From Nostoc sp. NMS7 (GTDB taxonomy: Bacteria > Cyanobacteriota > Cyanobacteriia > Cyanobacteriales > Nostocaceae), in assembly GCF_017115085.1 (NCBI RefSeq), contig NZ_JABXKJ010000213.1:62001-126000 (forward strand): DNA of 64,000 bases, read 5' to 3'. Every line of letters starts with the position of its first letter. The first letter of the stretch is position 1. The position numbers and the translations under genes are program-made. The notes below the pieces were generated by a model. It was not told where the DNA came from. It searched no databases and saw only the letters and a list, made by a program, of their open reading frames with translations. Shown here one piece after another: positions 44,519 through 53,700 of this stretch.

Positions 44519-45448
44519 GTGTACAGTCATAAATTAACTCTCAGTTTGAAAGTAGCAATGATTACATTGCTTACTACTGCTACTAGTTTGAGTATCAGTC
44601 TGCTTGTAGGCACAACTAAACTTGACCATTTGTTGGGAATTCAAAAGTTAAAAGGCGATCGCACTAAAACGAGTTTAGGTAGAGCAATGAGTGCATCTGC
44701 ACACGTTGTTTCCCCAGCAATAAACCAGATGAATGAAGTGCCAAAGCCTTTTCAGGGAACAATCGTTTATCAAGGGAAACTAAAAGCAAATGAGAAAATC
44801 ATCGCCTTGACCTTTGATGATGGCCCTGGCCCCAAAAATACGGCACAGATTTTAGAAATTTTGAAGAAAAATGATATCAAGGCGACATTCTTCATGGTTG
44901 GAGAAATGGTGAAGTATTTTCCCAAAATTGCCAAGCAAGTGGCTGCTGATGGTCACGTAATTGGTAATCACACATGGCATCATTGGTATTTTCAAATGGA
45001 TGGAGCGACTGCGGCTACTGAAATTGATCGCACAGCAGACATCATCTACAAGACGACAGGACAGAAAACAACTCTGTTTCGTCCCCCTGGTGGCTTTTTG
45101 AATAATGGATTGGCTCAATATGCCAAAAACCAGAAGTACGCCGTCATGATGTGGTCAGAAGAGTCAGGAGACGCTGAACGTCGTTCGCCTCAAGTACCAA
45201 TGCTGGTCAAAAATGTGCTGAAACAGGCAAAACCCGGTGCAATTGTACTGTTGCACGATGGAGGCGGCAACCGTTCCAAATCTGTCAAGGCTTTACCAGA
45301 AATGATCGCAGGTCTGAAAGCCCAAGGCTATCGATTTGTGACGATTCCCCAATTACTGGAAATACAAGCCCAAGAAAAAAGTGTAGTAACGGCAGTATCA
45401 CCTACGGTTACAAAGGATGAACATCCAAACAATCAGCTTAATCATTAG
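44519..45448 (+). CDS. Polysaccharide deacetylase (NodB domain)
   Basis: A 309-residue carbohydrate esterase family 4 protein that removes acetyl groups from amino-sugar polymers, possibly peptidoglycan or extracellular polysaccharide. An N-terminal signal anchor (VAMITLLTTATSLSISLLVG) is followed by the NodB domain with all motifs: TFDDGPGP (catalytic Asp and metal Asp), HTWHH (metal His pair), RPPGG and LLHDGGG. The start is GTG at 44519, backed by AAGGAG nine bases upstream, the best ribosome site among these genes. Catalytic and metal residues look complete, so it should be active outside the cytoplasm. Confidence 0.92.
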   Translation: MYSHKLTLSLKVAMITLLTTATSLSISLLVGTTKLDHLLGIQKLKGDRTKTSLGRAMSASAHVVSPAINQMNEVPKPFQGTIVYQGKLKANEKIIALTFDDGPGPKNTAQILEILKKNDIKATFFMVGEMVKYFPKIAKQVAADGHVIGNHTWHHWYFQMDGATAATEIDRTADIIYKTTGQKTTLFRPPGGFLNNGLAQYAKNQKYAVMMWSEESGDAERRSPQVPMLVKNVLKQAKPGAIVLLHDGGGNRSKSVKALPEMIAGLKAQGYRFVTIPQLLEIQAQEKSVVTAVSPTVTKDEHPNNQLNH

Positions 45449-45524
45449 TGATAGGCTACGGGCAGCTACCCTTTAATTTTGGCCGCATTAGGTGAATTAG
45501 TGACCTAGCCCTCAGCACTCATAT

Positions 45525-46556
45525 ATGACTCACGAACAACAAACCGCAATTGAAGGGATCTATGAAGTCTGTATTGGCATCCCAGAGCCAATTTCGGCAA
45601 TTCAGTATTGGGAGCAATTTGGCTATCGTATTGGTGAAATCGGTGAATTAACCGCAGATGTAGCCAATCAATTATATGGGGTGAATTCATCTTTACGTTC
45701 AATCCGGCTCTACCACCAAAATGCAGATCATGGTTTGATTCGGCTGATGGTTTGGCAAAACCCCACCCATAAAGGTTTAGAAATTGCCTCAATGAAAATT
45801 AAGGGAAATCGTTGGGCGACAAGCTTAACGACGGATATTTTAAATATCTTAAATCATCTAGAGGATGCAAAAGCCGCAGGTTTACCTATTAGGCACTCTA
45901 ACCCTTATTGGGAAGTCATCTACAACAAAGAGAGGAGAAGCCGTCCTTTTATTCAGCCAGCAGTTGGTGTGCGAGAAATGCTACTACTGCAACCCTTAGC
46001 TCGACAGGTTTTATTTCAACGGTTTGGTTATACACTACCGCATTACGGACAAGTTAACCATAATGCTGCTCTCAAGGCTAGTCAGTTTACCCATCTGGGG
46101 ATCATTGTTCAAGATGATACCAAAGAAACCTTGAAATTTTATGAAGAAGTTTTAGGTTTGCTGCGTGTGCGTGATGATGTCGAAACTAGCTATGAATCTT
46201 CGCTAGCAGGTCGAGATATATTTGACCTTAACCCTGGTGAAAAGTTTATTGTGACTACCTTTGATGATCCCCGTTCTTCTAAGTCTGACCTAATGGCTGC
46301 ACGCAGTGGCAGGCTTTACATCGTTCGATTCCCAGAAGATATTAATTTAGAATCGCGCTTTGAAGCAGCCCAACCAGGTAGCTTGGGGATGTCTTTATAT
46401 ACCTATCGGGTTAAGGGAATACAGGAGTATTGCGATCGCATCAAAGCAAGTACTGCACAAAAAGTTACAGAGATCATTAGTAATGAGTTTGGCGAGAGAA
46501 GTTTCTCTTTTGTTGCCCCAGATGGCTACTTTTGGACTTTGCTAGAAGGTAATTAA
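45525..46556 (+). CDS. VOC (glyoxalase/dioxygenase-fold) protein
   Basis: A 343-residue protein with two vicinal-oxygen-chelate modules. The N-terminal one begins GIYEVCIGIPEPISAIQYWE; the second is clearer, with THLGIIVQDDTKETLKFYEEVLGLLRVRDD and the end FGERSFSFVAPDGYFWTLLE. Such folds occur in glyoxalases, extradiol dioxygenases and lyases. The His and terminal Glu metal positions of the second module are present (His in THLGI, Glu in LLEGN), but substrate cannot be predicted. It follows the deacetylase by 76 bases, and its own terminator lies at 46584. Confidence 0.8.
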   Translation: MTHEQQTAIEGIYEVCIGIPEPISAIQYWEQFGYRIGEIGELTADVANQLYGVNSSLRSIRLYHQNADHGLIRLMVWQNPTHKGLEIASMKIKGNRWATSLTTDILNILNHLEDAKAAGLPIRHSNPYWEVIYNKERRSRPFIQPAVGVREMLLLQPLARQVLFQRFGYTLPHYGQVNHNAALKASQFTHLGIIVQDDTKETLKFYEEVLGLLRVRDDVETSYESSLAGRDIFDLNPGEKFIVTTFDDPRSSKSDLMAARSGRLYIVRFPEDINLESRFEAAQPGSLGMSLYTYRVKGIQEYCDRIKASTAQKVTEIISNEFGERSFSFVAPDGYFWTLLEGN

Positions 46557-46583
46557 TTGCGGAAAACACCGAAATGAGAAAGC

Positions 46584-46617
46584 AAAATGCCATTTTGAGT
46601 AAGTCAAATGGCATTTT
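46584..46617 (+). terminator. Hairpin after the VOC gene
   Basis: AAAATGCCATTT (46584-46595) pairs perfectly with AAATGGCATTTT (46606-46617), followed by ACTTATT. The preceding ATGAGAAAGCAAAATGCC resembles the 63-base tandem repeat unit at 60915. Confidence 0.78.
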
Positions 46618-46697
46618 ACTTATTGAATTAGACTTAATCAAATGCGCTTTAGATCAGTGGTCATACTCTTAAATAAGTCACACATCGCGTTAAAAGT

Positions 46698-46952
46698 TTA
46701 AATTTCTTTATTTACAGCAATAGCCAGTTCCTTTTTACTATGTTTCAACTGTTTCCAAAGCACCCTAATTTGCTGGTAAGCTTCTTCTGAAGATAGCTTT
46801 CCGCCTGTTTCTAGACAAGTGATGTAACTAATTTTTTGGGCAAATTCTTGGAGGTTAGCATTAAACACTAAGTTCTCTGGCTGGAATTTCCCATAATATC
46901 GACTACGAGGGTAAATAAAGTTGTTTTTGTCTTGCGAGTTAGGCTGTGTCAT
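46698..46952 (-). CDS. Conserved cyanobacterial small protein
   Basis: An 84-residue soluble protein: NNFIYPRSRYYGKFQPENLV, FNANLQEFAQKISYITCLE, TGGKLSSEEAYQQIRVLWKQLKHSKK. I recognise it as a widely conserved cyanobacterial family of unknown function (I believe DUF7219). It is predicted all-alpha after residue 35. It is a single gene, convergent with the VOC gene; its upstream 270 bases hold no other feature. Confidence 0.78.
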   Translation of the reverse strand: MTQPNSQDKNNFIYPRSRYYGKFQPENLVFNANLQEFAQKISYITCLETGGKLSSEEAYQQIRVLWKQLKHSKKELAIAVNKEI

Positions 46953-47222
46953 GAGTTTGCTATCTGTAATTTTTTATGAAGAGTTCTAGGCTTGATTTTT
47001 ATCTCTGTCTAAATACACAGCAAAAAATTCAAATTCCAGAATAAGTCAATATTTTAGTTAAAAATATATTTTATGGCTACTGTAAGAAGGCACAAATCCA
47101 GCCACCATCTCAATTATCGAGATTAGTTACTCTAAGGCACTTGTTAAAGCTAGGCAAACTTTCGCCTGTATTATATTTATGGGGATTATTAAGTTTGAAT
47201 TTTTAATTCGTAGAGAAGCGAC

Positions 47223-48434
47223 GTGACTAACTCAGCACCAAGTCGTTTAGGTGAACTCGCTAACCTGTTTTTTAAACTAGGTGTCATCGGCTTTGGAGGT
47301 CCGGTTGCTCATATCGCCATGATTGAAGATGAAGTGGTTAAGCGGCGTCAGTGGTTAACAAGGGAGCATTTTCTAGATTTGCTGGGCGCAACTAACCTAA
47401 TTCCTGGGCCAAATTCCACAGAAATGGCTATCCATATAGGATACATCTATGCAGGATGGCTGGGGCTGATTGTGTCAGGCGTCTGCTTTATCTTACCTGC
47501 GGTTCTAATTACTGGCGGGTTTGCTTGGGTTTATGTTACTTACGGCACTCTACCCCAAATAGCTCCCTTACTTTATGGCATTAAACCGGCTGTTTTAGCA
47601 ATCATCATCAATGCCCTGTGGGGCTTGGCAAAAAAGGCTGTGAAAACTCGCCAATTACTAGTGATTGCTTTGGCTGTGGCATTACTGACATTATTATTAA
47701 AATTAAATGAAATAATTGCCCTATTAATTGGGGGATTGCTGGGTATGCTTTGGTTACATTCTGGTGAGAAAAACGACAAACCAGGAGATAAAGCCAACTT
47801 TTTAATTGCTAGTCTCAGCACAGGTGCGACTTTCAAGGCAACGGTGGCTGTTGCTGCATCTGCATCTACAGCAACCAACGTTTCTTTATGGCAGTTGGGC
47901 TGGTTTTTTCTGAAAGTCGGTAGTGTCTTGTTTGGTGGTGGCTACCTTTTGGTGGCTTTTCTCCAAGGAGGATTGGTTGAAGAATACGGCTGGCTGACAC
48001 AACAACAGTTATTAGATGCGATCGCAATTGGTCAATTTACGCCTGGCCCAGTACTTTCCACTGCGACATTTATTGGTTATATCATTGCCGGTATACCTGG
48101 CGCAATTATTGCCACAATCGGAATTTTTCTACCTTCTTTTGTTTTTGTTGCTGCCTTGAATCCCCTAATCCCACGTTTACGGGCTTCTTCTTGGACTAGA
48201 GCTTTTTTGGATGCTGTGAATGTTAGTGCTGTAGCACTAATGGTTGTTACGACTCTGCAACTGGGGGCAGCGACTTTAACATTACCACAAGCCCCATTTG
48301 GAGATTTTCTCGGCTTTGCGATCGCGAGCGTCTCAGCTATTTTAGCTATTCGTTTGGGTATTAATAGTGCATGGCTAGTCTTTGGTAGCGCTTTAATTGG
48401 ATGGGGTGCTTCACTCTTGGGCTACACTCGATAA
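47223..48434 (+). CDS. chrA: Chromate transporter, two-domain
   Basis: A 403-residue CHR-family membrane protein that exports chromate by proton exchange. The two halves each carry a chromate-transporter domain: LANLFFKLGVIGFGGPVAHI with ATNLIPGPNSTEMAIHIGY in the first, and LGWFFLKVGSVLFGGGYLLV with AIGQFTPGPVLSTATFIGYI in the second. About ten to twelve hydrophobic segments are visible. Length and duplicated signatures are normal for the long form. The start is GTG at 47223 without a strong ribosome site. It is likely functional for anion efflux; in cyanobacteria related proteins are tied to sulfate limitation. Confidence 0.93.
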   Translation: MTNSAPSRLGELANLFFKLGVIGFGGPVAHIAMIEDEVVKRRQWLTREHFLDLLGATNLIPGPNSTEMAIHIGYIYAGWLGLIVSGVCFILPAVLITGGFAWVYVTYGTLPQIAPLLYGIKPAVLAIIINALWGLAKKAVKTRQLLVIALAVALLTLLLKLNEIIALLIGGLLGMLWLHSGEKNDKPGDKANFLIASLSTGATFKATVAVAASASTATNVSLWQLGWFFLKVGSVLFGGGYLLVAFLQGGLVEEYGWLTQQQLLDAIAIGQFTPGPVLSTATFIGYIIAGIPGAIIATIGIFLPSFVFVAALNPLIPRLRASSWTRAFLDAVNVSAVALMVVTTLQLGAATLTLPQAPFGDFLGFAIASVSAILAIRLGINSAWLVFGSALIGWGASLLGYTR

Positions 48435-48453
48435 AATTGACCCTCACCCCCAG

Positions 48454-48522
48454 CCCCTCTCCCAAAATTGGGAGAGGGGAACAAATTCTCTAGTTCCCCG
48501 AATCCCAAGTTGGGATTCGGGG
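48454..48522. repeat. Pair of near-perfect palindromes after chrA
   Basis: CCCCTCTCCCAA/TTGGGAGAGGGG (48454-48479, 2-base loop) and CCCCGAATCCCAA/TTGGGATTCGGGG (48496-48522, 1-base loop). The first belongs to the dispersed CTCTCC palindrome family. They may also end chrA transcripts. The rest of 48435-48739 shows no gene. Confidence 0.85.
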
Positions 48523-48739
48523 TTAGGGGATGAGGGCAAAACGTCTTCTCAAAGCAGATTTTTTCTGAAGTTGACACGTATGAGCTTTTTCTGTGCCCCT
48601 ACGAGAAATCTATATGTATCAGGGTTTGTGTGAAATGGTATAAGCAGGAAAATTTAAAGTTTCTCTCCTAGAAGAAGAGAGGTTTTGCCAATGCCGTGAA
48701 AAGTCAGAAAGTAGAAGTGGTTTATTTAGGAAAATTTCT

Positions 48740-49666
48740 TTAAGGTTGGTTGTGGTTTTGATAGCTGAGAACAGCTGCTCTGAGATTACTTTGGTGTTCG
48801 GAAAGAAGCCGATCGCTCTCGTCTTTTTCTAAACCAGTCCAGTGCATCAATAGCGCTAGTTTAACCCACTTGCCACTACGTTCTAATAAAAAACCAGCAG
48901 CTTCCCGACTTAAACCAGTGAGGTCTTGCAAAATTCCCAAAGCGCGATCGCGTAATTTGTGATTTGTTACGGCCACATCCACCATGCGATTGCCATAAAC
49001 TTTGCCTAGCTTGACCATCACCCCAGTAGAAAGCATATTTAAAGCTAACTTCGTAGCTGTACCAGCTTTCAGGCGAGTTGAGCCGGCGATTATTTCTGGC
49101 CCTGTCAATAGGCGAATGTCAATATCGGCATCAAAGCTAACTTGTTCAGCTGGAACACAGGCGATAAAAATAGTAGTGGCTCCCCGTTGACGCGCAGCAT
49201 GAAGCGCACCGTGGACATAAGGTGTTGTCCCACCGGCGGTAATGCCAACGACTACATCTAATTGGGTAATGTGTCGCCCAGCGATCGCCGCCTCACCATC
49301 TTCAATACTGTCTTCTAAATCTTCAGAACTACGTACCAGCGCCCCCGCACCACCAGCAATAATCCCCTGTACCAACTCTGGAGGTGTACAAAAAGTAGGT
49401 GGACACTCAGCAGCATCTAACACCCCTAAGCGACCACTTGTGCCCGCACCGATATAAAATAGGTGTCCTCCGTGGCGCAAACGCTCTGCGGTACGCTCAA
49501 TTGCTTGTGCCAACTCAATTTTTGCCGCCGCAACCGCCGCAACTGCCTTTTGGTCTTCGTTATTAAACAGCTCCACCAATTCCAGAGAACTGAGCTGGTC
49601 TAAGTTAAGACTGTTAGGATTTACCAACTCGGTTAAAAGATGTCCGCGTTCCTGCAAATTTGTCAT
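48740..49666 (-). CDS. murQ: N-acetylmuramic acid 6-phosphate etherase
   Basis: MurQ removes the lactyl ether from MurNAc-6-phosphate to give GlcNAc-6-phosphate, recycling peptidoglycan or anhydro-sugars. The 308 residues match the family, and SIS-domain motifs are clear: FYIGAGTSGRLGVLDAAECP, PTFCTPPELVQGIIAGG, DVVVGITAGGTTPYVHGALH and GSTRLKAGTATKLALNMLST. The C-terminal helical segment (LTGLSREAAGFLLERSGKWV) is also typical. No murK, anmK or PTS gene is adjacent, so the substrate route is not evident here. Confidence 0.95.
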   Translation of the reverse strand: MTNLQERGHLLTELVNPNSLNLDQLSSLELVELFNNEDQKAVAAVAAAKIELAQAIERTAERLRHGGHLFYIGAGTSGRLGVLDAAECPPTFCTPPELVQGIIAGGAGALVRSSEDLEDSIEDGEAAIAGRHITQLDVVVGITAGGTTPYVHGALHAARQRGATTIFIACVPAEQVSFDADIDIRLLTGPEIIAGSTRLKAGTATKLALNMLSTGVMVKLGKVYGNRMVDVAVTNHKLRDRALGILQDLTGLSREAAGFLLERSGKWVKLALLMHWTGLEKDESDRLLSEHQSNLRAAVLSYQNHNQP

Positions 49667-49689
49667 TTGTCCCCTGTAATTTGTCCTTA

Positions 49690-50055
49690 GTCTTTTGTTC
49701 TATCCTACGGGTTCGCCTTTGGCGTTCTCGTAGAGTAGCCGCTTTTTCGGCTGTCTATGTCATTAGTCAAGCGACCAATGGCTATTAACAATTCAAAATT
49801 CAAAATGACGCTCTCTACGAGACGCTAAAAGCGAACGCGGACTCGCTAACGCTACGCTAACAAAATTCAAAATTAAAGACATTTCAGACGAAGAGAAGTG
49901 CCTTGCGGGGGTTCCCCCCGTTGTGGCAACTTCGGGGGATTTAAACCCCGACTGAAATGGGTTCTACATGTAGATTGCAGGTTCTTAAACCCTTTAATTT
50001 ACGATAACCAATAACCAATAACCAATGACCAATGACCAATGACTAATGACTAATG
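49690..50055. repeat. Dispersed and heptanucleotide repeats upstream of murQ
   Basis: 49690-49860 holds degenerate GGTTCGCCTTTGGCG and CTCTACGAGACGC motifs, 49880-49975 an imperfect hairpin with GGGGGTTCCCCCC, and 50004-50055 tandem heptamers CCAATAA, CCAATGA and CTAATGA. There is no gene in this stretch. Confidence 0.8.
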
Positions 50056-50060
50056 ACAAA

Positions 50061-50495
50061 TTACAACAATCCTTCCAATTTGCGACGCATCTTATCTAGT
50101 TCCGAATCAGACAATTCTGGTTCTTCTAGTGGCTGTTGATTGACAGGGAAGGTGTCTTCAACAGTATCCTGCTTCTGGGCATCTGCTTGCCAGTCGGTTT
50201 CTTCCACGTTAAGTTCTGGGGGAGTCACAACTAAATTGGTGTTTTCTGGGATAATTTCCCATTCATATCCAGCACTTTCGCAAAATTCCTTGATTTCCTC
50301 AGCATCGATCGGTTCTGGTGTCGGTGAGGGGAAATCCTGAGCTTCCAACATCAGCGCAAAGCGCGTAGCATCGTCTTCTGACTCGAACATCAGAATTTTA
50401 TTGCGTAGCTTGCCGCTTTCGGCATCGCCCTCCCGAATCGTGTGAATCCCCTCATTTTCCGTTCGAGCATTAAACATTAACACAAAAACACGCAT
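50061..50495 (-). CDS. DUF3110 family protein
   Basis: A 144-residue cyanobacterial/plastid protein: MRVFVLMFNARTENEGIHTI, NKILMFESEDDATRFALMLE, AQDFPSPTPEPIDAEEIKEF and ESAGYEWEIIPEN are the DUF3110 core. The remaining ~55 residues are acidic and end in a DSELDKMRRKLEGLL helix. The function is unknown. ATG 50495 fits the family start; 50507 would add four residues. It is divergent from tamB with 265 bases between. Confidence 0.85.
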   Translation of the reverse strand: MRVFVLMFNARTENEGIHTIREGDAESGKLRNKILMFESEDDATRFALMLEAQDFPSPTPEPIDAEEIKEFCESAGYEWEIIPENTNLVVTPPELNVEETDWQADAQKQDTVEDTFPVNQQPLEEPELSDSELDKMRRKLEGLL

Positions 50496-50772
50496 AGGTG
50501 TAATCATCTGTCTTTTTTAAGGTCTATTAACATTAAAGTTCTAGATTGTGTCTCACCGAAAGTCACAAGAACAATTTTCACTCTATTTAGCTGAGATTTT
50601 CCTGAAAACGCCAATATTATTCAGCATATATGTTAGATCAAGCAAATTCGGTAACTCAACCAATGAGTCTTGGATTTAGTTGGCGTATCCTGGAAATGGC
50701 ATAGTGATACCAATCTGCCAGTTAATGCTTGTGTGTGCCAGCGATATCCGGCAATTAATACAGTGAAAGCAA

Positions 50773-53700
50773 ATGACTAACTCTTCCAATCAAGATCATC
50801 ACTCCCTTTCCCCTATCCGCAAACGTCTATGGTTGCTGGTGTTGAGTCGGGGTAGCATTGCCTTGGGCGGACTTTTACTGTTAGCAATTGTCGTCGGTAT
50901 TTGGCGGTTGTGGACTTTTGTGCAAACAGAGTTAACACCCTTGGCACAACAAAGTCTCACGACTACACTCAACCGTCCGGTAAAACTGGGAAGAGTCACA
51001 CAATTTTCGTTGACGGGAGTGCAGTTTGGAGCATCAGCTATCCCAGCCACACCCACAGATCCAGATCAGGCGGCAATCGAATCTGTGGAGGTGGGTTTTG
51101 ACCTGTTACAACTAATCTTTAACCGCCATCTAAAGCTAGATGTCACTTTAGTCAACTCAGATATTTACATTGAACAGGATAACCAAGGGCGCTGGGTTTC
51201 CACTAAGATAGCGTCGTCTGGTCAAGGTAGCGCAATTAAAACCGATTTGGACTACCTGCGGTTTCGCAATGGCAAGCTGGCGTTGATGCCGCAGAAGAGA
51301 GTAGGGGGATTAACATCCTCATCATCTCCTGTAACATTTTCTCAACTGAACGGTTCTGCGCAACTTTTAGCAAAAAACCAGTTCATCAGGTTTGATGTCG
51401 GGGGTCAAGCAGATAGTGGTGGCAGTATTTCCATTCAGGGAGAGACACGTTCTCGGATGTTAGCAGGGAAGTTTCAGGTGCGATCGCAAGACTTGCTGGC
51501 TGAGGATATTAGTCGCCTAATCAAGTTACCAGTGAACTTACAGGCGGGTCGAGCTAATGGTGACTTGTTAGTTCGGTTAATGCCAGGACACCCGACTTTA
51601 TTGTTTGGCAATGCTGCTGTGCAAGGCGTAACAGTTCAAATACCAAAAGTGCCGCAACTGTTGAGCAATAGCCAAGGAAACCTCCACTTCCAAGGAACGG
51701 AGTTGCAGTTAAATAATGTTACTACCAACTACGGCAAAATTCCCTTAGTGGCGACGGGAATTATCGACACTAAAGCGGGTTTTAAGTTGGCGGGGCGTGT
51801 AAATTCGGTGAGTTTAGCTAATGCCCAAGAAACTCTCAAGGTAAAACTACCTGTGCCGATCGCTGGACAAGTACAAGCTTCTTTGCAGATTACTGGATCA
51901 ACAAAAGAGCCAATTCTCTCAGGTACAGTTGCCACAATTAAAACTGCCCGAATTGACAAAGTTGATTTTAATAGCATCACTAGTAAATTTGAGCTTGTTA
52001 CTAAATCTTCTTTAATTACTCTCAAAGATATTCAAGGTAAAGCCAAAGTTGGTGGTGAAATCACCGGCGCTGGCACAATTCAACTCGGTAAAAACCCGCG
52101 ACTGGATTTAAATTTCGCTGCCCAGAATGTTCCAGGGGATGCGATCGCCAAAGTTTATCAAACAACACCCAATTTCCAAATCGCCAATGTCTCAGCTACA
52201 GCCCAACTAACTGGCGCTCCTACCAATGCCCAAACTCTGGTACAATTTCAAGCTCCTAACGGAACTTACCCCGGAACTGGCGAAGTTGCGATTGCTAGCG
52301 ATCGCACCGTCTCTTTCCGTAATGTGGTTCTAAATGTAAGTGGTGGTACAGTACAGGCAACTGGTAGTTATGCCAATCAGCGTTGGCAAGCTGTGGCTGT
52401 TGCCTCTGGGGTAAAGTTGGAACCCTTTGTAAACAAAAGTCAACTGCAAAATCTCTCTTTGGCGGGGGTAGAATTCAATGGTCGTCTCATCCTCTCAGGT
52501 AGCACAGCACCATTTAAAATTGCCACAATTCGCACTGATGGTGCAGGAATTCAAATTGGTGGCGGCACAGTTGCAGTTTCTCATATACAACTGCAAGACC
52601 AAAGCTTCTCTGCTCAACTTGTAGCTAATAATGTGCGGCTGGCACAAATATTGAAACAGTCTCCCCCAGCTTTAAATAATCCATTGGCGGGTACGTTCCA
52701 AATCGCAGGCAACAGAGATAATTTCAGTCTGAAAACTCTCCGTGGCAGTGGTGAGGGTCGTCTTGCTATTGGCGGGGGGACTGTTACAGCCTCTAATATT
52801 CAAATTGCTGATGGTGTATATCAGGCGCAAGTCCAGGCTAAGAATGTTCCTGTGCAGCAGTTGGCAACAGTACCAAAGCAGTTCCAAGGAACCTTAAATG
52901 GTCAGTTCAATGTCGCGGGTGCTGTTGATCCTTTTAAACCGCAAGATGTTCAAGCCAATGGTCAGGCACTAATTAATGTTGCGGGTGGGACTATTAAAGC
53001 CTCTAATATCCAAGTGGCTAATCGTGTATATCAGGCGCAAGTTCAAGCAAATAATGTCCCCTTGCAGCAGTTGGTAGCAGTACCACCGCAGTTACGAGGA
53101 ACGTTAACTGGTCAAGCAAACGTGGCGGGTTCTGTTGATTCTTTTAAACCGCAAACTATTCAAGCCAGTGGTCAGGGACGGTTAAATGTTGCAGGTGGAA
53201 CGATCGCAGCCTCTAACATCCAATTGGACAATGGTCGCTATCAAGCTGTAGTTAATGCTGATGGTGTGGAATTAAATCGCTTAAATCAGCAATTGCGTGG
53301 TCAATTTGGCGGTCAGTTGCAATTAGCTGGCACCCTCGGATCATCCAAATTAGCTGATGTGCGTGCTGCTGGACAGGTGCGATTATCCCAAGGTATCCCT
53401 GGTCTTCAACAACCCCTGACGGCTGCGATCGCTTGGAGTGGTGAAAGGCTGACCATTGAACGAGCAACTGCTCCTGGTTTAAATGTTACTGGTAACATAT
53501 TAGCCAATGCAAAAAAGGCAGGTATACCAGAAATTACTGCCCTAAATCTGAACGTCCAAGCCCAGAATTACAACTTAAAACAGTTACCGATTAATCTTCC
53601 TAATCAGGTTGCTGTGGCGGGGAAAGTGGATTTTAATGGTCAAATCACTGGTAAGTTACCGTTACCAAATGTAGTCGGGCAAATTAATTTACGAGACTTG

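Noticed and set aside
49980-50060. A regular array that might suggest CRISPR.
   Set aside because: The units are contiguous 7-base repeats without spacers; no cas genes are nearby.
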